From NCBI RefSeq assembly GCF_017310645.1, contig NZ_JAFLRH010000006.1:1-64000 (forward strand): 64,000 nucleotides of DNA, given 5' to 3'. Positions 54,928 to 63,096 of the stretch are shown here, one piece after another. The position numbers were made by a program, and so were the translations under genes. The notes below the pieces were generated by a model, which saw nothing but the letters and a program-made list of their open reading frames with translations, was not told the origin of the DNA and searched no databases. The stretch is from Paradesulfitobacterium ferrireducens. GTDB taxonomy: Bacteria > Bacillota > Desulfitobacteriia > Desulfitobacteriales > Desulfitobacteriaceae. Position 1 is the first letter of the stretch; every line of letters starts with the position of its first letter.

Positions 54928-57900
54928 ATGGCCAGGCCTCTACCCTTGGGAGAAGTTCCGTTTTTGCACGAGCTTGCGCCTGACTGGCACGAGCCGCTTA
55001 GCCCCTATCTGGCTGCCATTGAATTAAACAAAGTTGAGGTTTTTCCGAAGGAAGGAAAATGGATTCTGCATTTGTTGGCATCAAGCCAGCTTGATGAGTC
55101 TTTATTTGAGCCCCTAATAGCACTCTTAAAGGCAAAGGTGCCCGAAATTAAGGTGATTGAATTTAAGCTGGAGTGTACGGAAAATCCCGCTTCCCTGTCT
55201 GAGTTATGTGCAGGACGCTGGGCTGAAATCATGGAAGATCTGGCCGGGCTCTTGCCGGCGGTTCAAGGCTGGCTAGGTCCGGATACCCGCTATGAGGCGG
55301 AGGATGACCGCCTCCTTTTATATGTGCCGAATGCTTTAGGGATCGAGTATTTTCGGGCCAAGCACCAGGTGGTGGAGAATTACTTTCAGACGAAATTCCA
55401 TTTAGGGGTTAGGGTTGCCTGTGAGCTGGACGGGGAGCCCTCCTTTGAAGAACACTTCCAGCAGGCAGAGCAAGAGGAGCAGGAGCACCTGAAACAGCTT
55501 TTGACCGTTCAGGCACCGCCTGCGAAAGAGGCGCCGCCAAAGAAGACCTGCATTCTCGGCCGGGAATTCAAGGGTGAGCCGGTGCCCTTAAAGGAGATTC
55601 AGGATGAAGAGAAGCAAGTCATCCTTAAAGGGGAAGTTTTTAACATTGAGTTACGCACCCTGAAAAGCGGCCGCCTCTTGGTGACCTTTGAGCTGAGTGA
55701 CCGGACGGATTCCATCTCAGCCAAAGTTTTCTTGCCGGAAGGGCAGGAAAGCCTGGAGCTGAGTGAGGGAGAATGGGTGATGGCGCGGGGAGCGGTTCAA
55801 TACGACCGCTACAGCTCAGAGCTCACGTTTATGCCTAAAGACATCGTTCCGGCCCAGCTCTCAATCCGCCGGGACAATGCGGAGCAGAAACGGGTGGAGC
55901 TGCATTTGCATACCCGGATGTCGACTATGGATGGGGTTTCTTCAGCCACTGATTTGGTAAAAAGAGCGCAAGCATGGGGACATGAAGCCATTGCCATCAC
56001 TGACCACGGTGTGGTTCAGGCTTTTCCGGAGGCGGTGGAGGCCGGGCAGAAATACGGGGTCAAAGTTATTTTGGGTGTCGAAGGGTATCTGTTTGATGAC
56101 GACCCGGGGCCGCTTCCGGAGAAAGAACGCAAGAGCAGGCACATTGTCTTGTTAGTCAAAGACAGCCAGGGACTGAAAAACCTGTACCGGTTGATTACCC
56201 TTTCCCATCTCGACCATTTTTACCGCCGCCCCCGCCTGCCCAAATCCAAAGTGGCTGAGTTCAGGGAAGGGCTGCTTCTCGGTTCAGCTTGCGAAGCAGG
56301 AGAACTCATCCAGGCGATACTGCAGCAAGAACCCTGGCAGAAACTGAAAGAGATTGCGGATTTTTACGATTACTTGGAAATCCAGCCCCTTGGCAATAAC
56401 GCCTTTATGCTAAAAAACGGGCAAGTGGCTAATCAAGAGGGCTTGCGCGAGCTTAACCGCACGGTGCTCCGCCTGGGACAGGAGCTGGGCAAGCCGGTTG
56501 TCGCGACCGGAGACGTCCATTTTCTGGACCCGGAAGATGAATACTACCGCCGCATTCTCATGGCGGGCAAAGGGTTCGAAGATGCGGACGAGCAAGCGCC
56601 CCTCTATTTTCATACTACCGATGAGATGCTGGAAGAGTTTGCGTATTTGGGAGAGGAAACGGCGGCGGAGGTTGTGGTGCGTGCTCCGCAAAGCATCGCA
56701 GCCCAGATCGAAGTCTTAAAGCCTTTCCCGGATGACCTTTTTTCTCCCAGTATCCCGGGAGCGGAAGAAAAGATTGAGAACATGTCCTGGGAGCGGGCGT
56801 ATGAGCTTTACGGCAAGCCCTTGCCTGCGGTCGTGACGCAGCGCCTGGAAAAAGAGCTCAAATCCATTATCGGGCACGGTTTTTCTGTCCTTTATTTGAT
56901 CGCCCATCTCTTAGTGAAGAAGTCTAATGACGACGGCTATCTGGTCGGTTCACGGGGGTCTGTGGGCTCTTCCCTGGTTGCGACCATGACCGGGATTACC
57001 GAAGTTAATCCTCTGCCCCCGCATTACCGCTGCCCTAACCCGGATTGCCTGCATTCCGTCTTTGTGGAGGACGGGAGCGTGGGCTCCGGAGCAGACCTCC
57101 CTGATAAAGACTGCCCTCAGTGCGGGCAGAAAATGGCCAAAGACGGACACGATATTCCGTTTGAGACCTTCCTCGGTTTCAAAGGGGACAAGGTTCCGGA
57201 TATTGACTTAAACTTCTCCGGGGATTACCAGCCCCGCGCCCATAAATATACGGAAGAACTGTTCGGCAAAGAGTATGTTTTCCGCGCCGGAACCATTGCC
57301 ACGATTGCCGACAAAACCGCCTTTGGCTATGTTAAAAACTATCTCGAGGAACGCAAGCTTAAAGTCCGGTCTGCGGAAATGATGCGTTTGGTGCGGGGGT
57401 GCACCGGAGTCAAACGCACTACCGGCCAGCATCCGGGCGGGCTCATGGTCGTGCCTAAGGAATTCGACGTCCACGACTTCACTCCCTTGCAGCGGCCGGC
57501 GGATGATCCGAAGTCAGAAACGATCACAACGCACTTTGACTACCATTCCATCTCCGGCCGCTTGGTCAAGCTAGATATTCTCGGGCATGACGATCCGACC
57601 GTCATTAAGATGCTGGAGGATTTGACCGGGGTCGACGCCAAGAAGATCCCTCTGGATGACCGCGAGACTATGTCCTTGTTCGCCAGCCCGGAGGCTCTTG
57701 GGGTGACGGAGGAAGAGATCCGCTCCAAAACCGGAACCTACGGGATTCCTGAATTCGGCACCAAGTTCGTGCGCCAGATGCTGGAAGATACGAAACCCAA
57801 AAGTTTCTCCGACTTAGTCAGGATTTCCGGGCTTTCGCACGGGACAGATGTCTGGCTGAGCAATGCCCAGGATCTGGTGCGCGCCGGCACCGCCACCATC

Positions 57901-58617
57901 TCCGAGATTATCGCCTGCCGCGATGACATCATGGTCTACCTGATTTATAAAGGGCTGGAGCCGGGCCGGGCTTTCAAGATCATGGAAGGGGTGCGCAAGG
58001 GCAAGGGGCTGAAGCCGGAAGACATCGAAGAGATGAAAGCCCATGACGTCCCGGACTGGTATATTGAGTCCTGCCAGAAGATCAAATACATGTTTCCCAA
58101 GGCCCATGCCGTGGCCTATGTCACCATGGCCTTCCGCATCGCCTGGTTTAAGCTCCATTATCCGGAGGCTTTTTATGCCACATTCTTTACTGTGCGCGCG
58201 GATGAATTTGACTCCGACCTGGTTACCCAGGGGCTGGAGGCTTGCCGCCAGAAGATCGAGGAAATCGAGAACAAAGGCAATGAGGCAACGGCCAAGGAAA
58301 AGAACCTGGTCACAATCCTGGAACTGGCGATTGAGATGTTCTGCCGGGGCATCAATCTGCGCAAAGTAGACCTGTGGGAATCTGATGCCACCCGCTTCCT
58401 CATCACTCCGAGCGGACTGTTGCCGCCCTTTGCCTCCCTCCAGGGCTTAGGGGATACAGCCGCCCGCAGCCTGGCGGTGCTCAGGGATGAACACGGGATT
58501 CTCTCGGTTGAGGATTTGCGCACGCATCCCAAATTAACCAAGACCGTTGTGGAAATCTTGGAGAAGCACGGCTGCCTCCAGGGTTTGCCGGAGAGCAATC
58601 AGATCAGTTTGTTTTAG
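54928..58617 (+). CDS. polC: DNA polymerase III PolC, lacking the proofreading exonuclease domain
   Basis: Replicative polymerase of Firmicutes, 1229 residues against about 1430 in Bacillus. N-terminal domain, OB fold (about 230-310), PHP domain starting VELHLHTRMSTMDG (323), zinc motif CPNPDC...CPQCG (702 on), catalytic Asp758 and Asp760 in VPDIDLNFSGD, and the end NQISLF. In Bacillus PolC a DEDD exonuclease is inserted in the PHP domain after the segment corresponding to VEGYLFDDD (about 384-392); here PHP sequence (KSRHIVLLVKDSQGLKN) continues almost at once. No DVETTG motif occurs. Proofreading must come from another protein or is absent. Start follows AGAGGGG. Confidence 0.95.
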   Translation: MARPLPLGEVPFLHELAPDWHEPLSPYLAAIELNKVEVFPKEGKWILHLLASSQLDESLFEPLIALLKAKVPEIKVIEFKLECTENPASLSELCAGRWAEIMEDLAGLLPAVQGWLGPDTRYEAEDDRLLLYVPNALGIEYFRAKHQVVENYFQTKFHLGVRVACELDGEPSFEEHFQQAEQEEQEHLKQLLTVQAPPAKEAPPKKTCILGREFKGEPVPLKEIQDEEKQVILKGEVFNIELRTLKSGRLLVTFELSDRTDSISAKVFLPEGQESLELSEGEWVMARGAVQYDRYSSELTFMPKDIVPAQLSIRRDNAEQKRVELHLHTRMSTMDGVSSATDLVKRAQAWGHEAIAITDHGVVQAFPEAVEAGQKYGVKVILGVEGYLFDDDPGPLPEKERKSRHIVLLVKDSQGLKNLYRLITLSHLDHFYRRPRLPKSKVAEFREGLLLGSACEAGELIQAILQQEPWQKLKEIADFYDYLEIQPLGNNAFMLKNGQVANQEGLRELNRTVLRLGQELGKPVVATGDVHFLDPEDEYYRRILMAGKGFEDADEQAPLYFHTTDEMLEEFAYLGEETAAEVVVRAPQSIAAQIEVLKPFPDDLFSPSIPGAEEKIENMSWERAYELYGKPLPAVVTQRLEKELKSIIGHGFSVLYLIAHLLVKKSNDDGYLVGSRGSVGSSLVATMTGITEVNPLPPHYRCPNPDCLHSVFVEDGSVGSGADLPDKDCPQCGQKMAKDGHDIPFETFLGFKGDKVPDIDLNFSGDYQPRAHKYTEELFGKEYVFRAGTIATIADKTAFGYVKNYLEERKLKVRSAEMMRLVRGCTGVKRTTGQHPGGLMVVPKEFDVHDFTPLQRPADDPKSETITTHFDYHSISGRLVKLDILGHDDPTVIKMLEDLTGVDAKKIPLDDRETMSLFASPEALGVTEEEIRSKTGTYGIPEFGTKFVRQMLEDTKPKSFSDLVRISGLSHGTDVWLSNAQDLVRAGTATISEIIACRDDIMVYLIYKGLEPGRAFKIMEGVRKGKGLKPEDIEEMKAHDVPDWYIESCQKIKYMFPKAHAVAYVTMAFRIAWFKLHYPEAFYATFFTVRADEFDSDLVTQGLEACRQKIEEIENKGNEATAKEKNLVTILELAIEMFCRGINLRKVDLWESDATRFLITPSGLLPPFASLQGLGDTAARSLAVLRDEHGILSVEDLRTHPKLTKTVVEILEKHGCLQGLPESNQISLF

Positions 58618-58688
58618 GGTAGCGAGCAGAAGAAGACGTTAGAGAATGTGTAGATTCAATTTTTTCGGGAAAGTGAATAGACGAAAGG

Positions 58689-58724
58689 ACGCCGTTGACA
58701 GACAGCAGTGGTCAACGGCGTTTT
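58689..58724 (+). terminator. polC terminator
   Basis: ACGCCGTTGAC and GTCAACGGCGT are perfect 11-bp arms with an 11-base loop, followed by TTTT. A near copy ends the degenerate polC duplicate at 60136-60165. Confidence 0.85.
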
Positions 58725-58905
58725 AATCATCTAAGTTATGGAGCTGTTAGGGTTACAAGAGTACTTCTATTGGCTATCATAATAGTATATTTGTAAATTA
58801 GGCGGGTAAGTTAAATGAACTATAAAGAGCAGCTTCAAGCATTGATTGATTTGATTTTGACGTAGGAAGTCACTTCTTCAGGTATTCCATAATTTGCACA
58901 TGATG
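58722..58905. other. Non-coding stretch after polC
   Basis: No gene is supported. A 16-codon frame from ATG 58815 (MNYKEQLQALIDLILT) could be the cut N-terminus of a larger protein. The rest is AT-rich. Confidence 0.3.
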
Positions 58906-58934
58906 TTGAATATTTCAGCCGCATGTTCTATAAT
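58906..58934 (+). promoter_or_regulatory. Promoter of predicted antitoxin antisense RNA
   Basis: TTGAAT (58906-58911) and TATAAT (58929-58934) with 17-base spacing, directed into the 3' end of the toxin transcript on the opposite strand. Transcription would start near 58941. Confidence 0.55.
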
Positions 58935-58940
58935 GAATGT

Positions 58941-59030
58941 GAGAAGCATATTAAAAAGCCAGGATGCGTGAACATCCCGGCTGTACAACTAGCCGCTATG
59001 GGCGGCACCTTAAGAAGAGCAAGAAGCTCC
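58941..59030 (+). ncRNA. Predicted type I antitoxin RNA (antisense to toxin 3' end)
   Basis: The promoter at 58906-58934 drives RNA that is complementary to the 3' part of the toxin mRNA, as in txpA/RatA and bsrG/SR4 systems, where overlap is at the 3' ends. The sequence contains a CCGCTATGGGCGG hairpin (58993-59005). The 3' end is uncertain; AAGAGCAAG (about 59013) pairs with CTTGCTCTT (about 59053) but has no T run. Confidence 0.45.
58957..58982 (-). terminator. Toxin mRNA terminator
   Basis: On the minus strand AGCCGGGATG pairs with CATCCTGGCT through one G-U pair, around a 6-base loop, followed by TTTTTAAT. The plus-strand reading has an A-C mismatch, so it acts on the toxin transcript. 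Confidence 0.65.
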
Positions 59031-59048
59031 CGATGGGTACGGGGTGGG

Positions 59049-59135
59049 CTACTTGCTCTTATGCATTCTCGTGACTATCAACACAACTAACGTCGCGAAT
59101 GCTACCGAAAACATTAGTGACTCATAGACAGTCAT
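59049..59135 (-). CDS. Small hydrophobic type I toxin (holin-like toxin family)
   Basis: A 28-residue peptide, too short for usual gene calling: it begins MTVYESLMF, continues with a single hydrophobic helix (SVAFATLVVLIV) and ends TRMHKSK. The ribosome site AAAGGGGGTGAGGCTT before ATG is very strong. M-T-V-Y-E-x-L followed by one helix and a basic tail is the fingerprint of the putative holin-like toxins of Firmicutes, relatives of TxpA/BsrG. It would depolarise or damage the membrane if translated. It has its own extended -10 promoter, a terminator, and an opposed promoter for an antisense RNA. Confidence 0.75.
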   Translation of the reverse strand: MTVYESLMFSVAFATLVVLIVTRMHKSK

Positions 59136-59198
59136 AAGCCTCACCCCCTTTCATGGGGATTCGGCTGCCCACCCAGACCTTTTTAGTTGTACAGTCTG

Positions 59199-59207
59199 AT
59201 TATATCA
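59199..59207 (-). promoter_or_regulatory. Extended -10 promoter of the toxin gene
   Basis: On the minus strand TGATATAAT is an extended -10 box; the -35 region is poor. The transcript would have a leader of about 55-60 bases with GGTCTGGGTGGGCAGCC, which could pair with downstream sequence GGCTACTTG-side CCCACCCC of the same RNA and mask the start. Confidence 0.5.
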
Positions 59208-59287
59208 CAATTTTCTAACAAATAAGACATGCCTCGAAGAAATTTGAGTTTAGACTTGTGGTGCTGTGGATTTGAAAACAAATTGCT

Positions 59288-59790
59288 GTAGATCCAACCA
59301 ATCTTGCGCCTGGCGTAAATCCTGTGGCCATTCATCCTTAGGCTGAGTCAGGAACTCTGGAAGACAGAATAATGGCTCGCTTGAAAAAGAATGACCCATT
59401 CAGAATATACAAAAATCTCAAGATTCAGGGGCCGATTAAAGAAGTTTAGGATTATAAGGCTTTTGTTCTTGCATATGATGGCGTATTAGATGACCATTAC
59501 GTCAATTACGTGCTGTTTACCGACAAAGATGGTGAGATCAAGTTGTTCGGCGGAGGCGGCGGAGCTGCTAATGACAGGGAACTTCCGGTTTCTTTCGCCG
59601 GTGCGGAGGAGAATCCTCTACCTTAGGTTGTTATTGGGTTACGTATGGAGAAGTTTTCGACGCGAGTGGGGCAAAGATCGAAGTGTTTTATCCAGATGGA
59701 GAATTCATCGTTGAAGAAGTAACGAACGGCGGGTACTTAACTGTAAAATATGGAGTTCAAGGTGCAAGAGGACTCAAGGTCTACGATTGA
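59288..59790 (+). pseudogene. Unknown protein gene, broken by stops and a frameshift
   Basis: One frame from 59288 reads VDPTNLAPGVNPVAIHP, then RLKKNDPFRIYKNLKIQGPI and DYKAFVLAYDGVLDDHYVNY, then TDKDGEIKLFGGGGGAANDR, with stops near 59339 and 59447 and at 59624. After a shift it continues YWVTYGEVFDASGAKIEVFY and GGYLTVKYGVQGARGLKVYD to 59790. The pieces are plainly protein-like but I do not recognise the family. It lies between the toxin locus and the duplicate polC tail. Confidence 0.6.
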
Positions 59791-60135
59791 GATGTTCTGC
59801 CGGGAGAATCCATCTACGCAAAGTAGACTTGTGGGAATCGGATGCCATCCGCTTTCTTATCACCCCGAGCGGGCTGTTGCCGCCCTTTGCTTCCCTGCAG
59901 GGCTTAGGAGAGACACTGCCGCCCGCAGCCTGGCGGCACTAAGGGATGAGCACGGGATTCTCTCGGTCGAAGACTTGCGCACGCATCCCAAACTGACCAA
60001 GACCGTGGTGGAAATTTTGGAGAAGTACGGCATGCCTCCAGGGACTACCGGAGAGCAATCAGATCAGTTTATTTAAGGGAATGGTCAGAAGAAGTTAAGC
60101 AAGGGAATTAGGCAGAAGTTACAATAAACGAAAGG
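59785..60135 (+). pseudogene. Degenerate duplicate of the polC 3' end
   Basis: From 59785 the sequence aligns with polC from 58329 (GATTGAGATGTTCTGCCGGG start) through the stop codon region and on into the terminator. Frameshifts (near 59810 and 59920) break the reading, but segments such as AALRDEHGILSVEDLRTHPK and LTKTVVEILEKYG remain. The final codons also differ by a shift (EQSDQFI in place of SNQISLF). It has no start and is not expressed as a polymerase. Confidence 0.9.
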
Positions 60136-60165
60136 ACGCCGTTGACAGTAAAAGGTCGACGGCGT
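60136..60165 (+). terminator. Duplicate of the polC terminator
   Basis: ACGCCGTTGAC pairs with GTCGACGGCGT (one G-T pair) around an 8-base loop; T-rich sequence follows at 60170. Bases 60171-60403 are AT-rich and contain no gene I can support. Confidence 0.7.
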
Positions 60166-60403
60166 TATTCTTTTGTTCTTCATACGAAGTTAGTGATATT
60201 TAGATATTTGAATAGAATTGTACACTTAGTTAGAATGAAGAAGCTTCAATATTTATTATTTTTTAGAAAGTTTCATGTAACTTTTTGGGAGTTAAATTTG
60301 TCTAACTAATAGAGGGTTTATAAAAGGTACATTCGAAAAAGTATGGTTTATCTATTAGGGTTTTTGACTATATGAATTCTTAGTTTTAGAGTTGGAATAA
60401 GTA

Positions 60404-60763
60404 TCATTTCTCTGGGTTATTTAGTTTGTGTACCATCCAACCAATAGCTGTTCCTGAAATAGTTCCAAATACCGGAGAATACTGAATACTTTGATAAGAT
60501 GAAAATAAATCATTTGCTAGATATTTTTCCAAGACCGATTGAAAAAGAATAGCCAAGAAAATGAGATTCAATATACCTAAACTAGTTAACCCTAAACTCT
60601 TTGATAATAGATAAGTTAATAACCCGAAAAAGGTTAAAAAAGTTAAGTACACTCCTGTAAAAGGTAAGAAGCCTTCCTGCCCTAAATCTCCGCGTAAAGC
60701 ACTAATAAGATAACTAGCGAAAACGATAAAAACTAAATTAGCAACAAACTTAAAATTTACCAT
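60404..60763 (-). CDS. Small membrane protein of unknown function
   Basis: A 119-residue protein starting at ATG 60763, chosen for the GGAGGTG site upstream. It has three or four hydrophobic helices (FKFVANLVFIVFASYLISAL; FTGVYLTFLTFFGLLTYLLS; LGILNLIFLAILFQSVL; a weaker one near the end) and a short polar tail. No family recognised. AT-rich compared with the housekeeping block. Confidence 0.6.
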   Translation of the reverse strand: MVNFKFVANLVFIVFASYLISALRGDLGQEGFLPFTGVYLTFLTFFGLLTYLLSKSLGLTSLGILNLIFLAILFQSVLEKYLANDLFSSYQSIQYSPVFGTISGTAIGWMVHKLNNPEK

Positions 60764-60800
60764 AACAACACCTCCATTATTATTTGTAGGGGTGGAGAAT

Positions 60801-60926
60801 ATGAGAAATGAGGAGAAATTAAGTTTGCTCATAAAAAGAGCTCAAAATAACGACTCTGAAGCCATCTTAGAAATAATTAAATACAATGATTCTACTGCAA
60901 AAACCCCTTTTAATCTGACCATCTAA
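60801..60926 (+). pseudogene. Truncated HTH_16/sigma-like protein N-terminus
   Basis: A 41-codon frame after GGGGTGGAG: MRNEEKLSLLIKRAQNNDSE then AILEIIKYNDS. Small conserved proteins and sigma-O-like factors of Firmicutes start in this way with an N-x-D-x-E-A-x-x-x-I-I motif. The frame ends shortly after, near the start of the IS region, and no continuation was found. Divergent from the membrane protein at 60763. Confidence 0.4.
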
Positions 60927-61020
60927 GAAGGATATTTATCTCCTATCGTTGAATTATTAAGTATAAAGAAGCAATCAAATGAACGATTGAGATAAATAGG
61001 TTTCTTGGAGGATTTTGCAG

Positions 61021-62190
61021 ATGTTCCGTGAAAATAATGACCACTTACAAAATAACTTATTCATAGCCTTTATGGTATGGACCAGCGACTCGCTCAAAAG
61101 CTTCAGAATTCCTGGGCTGCTCTCTTCTATGAACATGTTTTCTGCAAGATTAATGAAAGCCTTTTTGCGCCACTCTATTCCAGTGACAATGGGCGTCCTA
61201 ACTTTCCGGTGAATATTTTAATGGGCCTCGATTTAATTAAGGAAATCCGGGAGTACACCGATGAAGTCTTACTCGATGAATATGCCTTCAACTACCAAAT
61301 TTCCTTCGCATTAGGCCTGCGCACCCTAGGCGAACGCTATTTCGCACCCAGAACTTTGTATGAGTTTCGCGCTCGGCTTTATCATTATTCGATTGAACAT
61401 CCCAAAGAAGCTGATCTCATTTACGCTCAGTTTGAAAAACTCACGGATCACTTTATTGCCGTTGCAGGACTTAATACAGATGAAGCGCGCGTGGATTCGA
61501 CTCAGATCATGTCTAATATTAAGTCAGCTGGACGGCTCTCGCTCGCCTATGATGTCTTAGTTCAGGCCATAAAGGCTCTTCCGGAATCCCTCATGACCGA
61601 TTCCTTAAAAGTTTTTCTAAAACCGGATTACAAGACCCATTTTCTGTACCAGCTCAAAAAGCAAGATACCCTCTCCCGAATTCAGAACTTGATCGACCAT
61701 GGGGCCGAAATCCTAGAGCAGCTTGAAAAACATCCTAAGCTCAAAAGCACCACGGAGATTCAATTGTTAGAGCGTTTTCTAAGTGAGCAGGCCGTCTATA
61801 ATCCGAAAGAAAACCGTTGGCTTGCAAAAGGTGCTCAGGAAATCTCTCCAAAATCTCTTCAATCGGCCTATGATGCGGATGCAACCTACCGTAACAAAAA
61901 CGGCAAGAAGCATGTGGCCTATGCTTTGAATCTATCCGAAACCTGTACCGATGAAAATCCGATTCAAATGGTAACTCACTATGACCTTGCCCCCAATACG
62001 ACCAATGATATCGAATTACTTCAAAGAGCCATCCCTAATCTTTCCGAGCAGGGGATTAAAGATATCTATACCGATGGAGGTTATTACAGCCTGGAACTTA
62101 CAAAAGAGGCCCAAAGCCAGGGAATTACCCTTCATTACACGGATATGACCGGTCGTAAAACATCCAGCGAAAAACTTCCATATAGTGAGC
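61021..62190 (+). pseudogene. IS1182-type transposase, frameshifted and C-terminally truncated
   Basis: The first 19 codons (MFRENNDHLQNNLFIAFMV) are in one frame and the rest (from ATG 61077, DQRLAQKLQNSWAALFYEHV) in another, indicating a frameshift near 61075. The DUF772 N-terminal region (PVNILMGLDLIKEIREYTDE) and DDE-type catalytic part (GLNTDEARVDSTQIMSNIK; QSAYDADATYRNKNGKKHVA; IYTDGGYYS) are clear. Similarity ends around TDMTGRKTSSEKLP, with the last third (including the catalytic Glu region and Cys-rich tail) missing. Terminal inverted repeats were not found. Confidence 0.75.
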
Positions 62191-62500
62191 ATCTTGTGTT
62201 CGAGGATTATAATAAAGACGGCAATTATGATTTTGCGATTGGCCAGCCGGTCAAAAACAGCCCGGAATTTCAATATGTATTATTCAGTATCAATCCAGCG
62301 GGAACTGTTTATAATGTGCCGGTTGTTGGCTATAAGGAAGATGGCTTTGTTTACAGCGCGGAGGACAAGCAAGATTTCCTTTACTGAAAGAGGGAGAAAC
62401 CGGTTTCGTGGTCACTCTAAGCAATATGGCCGAGAGTGGCTTTACCCAAGGAAAATATGTATGGAACGGCAGCAAGTTTGTTTTTACTGACTCCGACTGA
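62191..62500 (+). pseudogene. FG-GAP/VCBS-like protein, 3' fragment fused to the transposase
   Basis: In frame with the transposase the sequence becomes LVFEDYNKDGNYDFAIGQPV, a calcium-binding FG-GAP/VCBS-type loop, then VLFSINPAGTVYNVPVVGYK to a stop at 62387. With a one-base shift near 62378 the reading continues LLKEGETGFVVTLSNMAESG and GKYVWNGSKFVFTDSD to the stop at 62500. It is the tail of a secreted or surface protein joined to the transposase by deletion. Confidence 0.55.
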
Positions 62501-63096
62501 ATGTAGACTGGAGTTGATTGCTATTATCTTACTATCCCAAATTGACTAAGAGTTCCCTCCCTCATCATGCAAAAATATCTTCAATTATGTGTAACTTTCC
62601 GGGCTTCTTAAACGTCTTACTAATGAAGGAACCAAAGGATAGCCAATATGAGACGGGTTATCCCGGCCTTAGCTATTCTTCTATGATTCAGTTGCCGGCT
62701 GATACTTGGCTTTAGCAAGAAGAAATTAGAGCTCTTTTCAATGGTAATTTTGTCGGTTTCGAACTATTAAAACTTTAGCACAAAGAAGTAATTTGCAAAA
62801 GTCATAATAGAATGTAACCTTTTGGCTTTCAGAATTGTCTAACTTATGAGGGGATCAAGGAGGTGATTTTATATCCGGACTATAGTTAGAGTTTGTTGTA
62901 AATTAACCCTCTGGTAAACCAACGGGGTTAACAAACCCCGTTGGTTAAATGCTATGTCTGAAGGTAATTTGAAAATTTTATCGTCATTACCTGGCACGGA
63001 CAATTGGAGGGAAGTTCTACTTATTGCATAAGAAGAGAGTGGAATCTTATCCAACTTATACTTAATCGTGGGTAAGGAATTATGGAGGCTAAAAGC
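62501..63096. other. Non-coding stretch with one hairpin
   Basis: AACCAACGGGG (62917-62927) and CCCCGTTGGTT (62936-62946) form a perfect 11-bp stem with an 8-base loop. A GGAGGTGAT at about 62859 has no usable frame after it. Otherwise no gene is supported; frames are short and full of stops, so decayed coding DNA is likely. Confidence 0.4.

Noticed and set aside
62518-62715. 65-residue frame as a gene
   Set aside because: No ribosome site, no recognisable domain, and unlike protein composition; probably decayed DNA.
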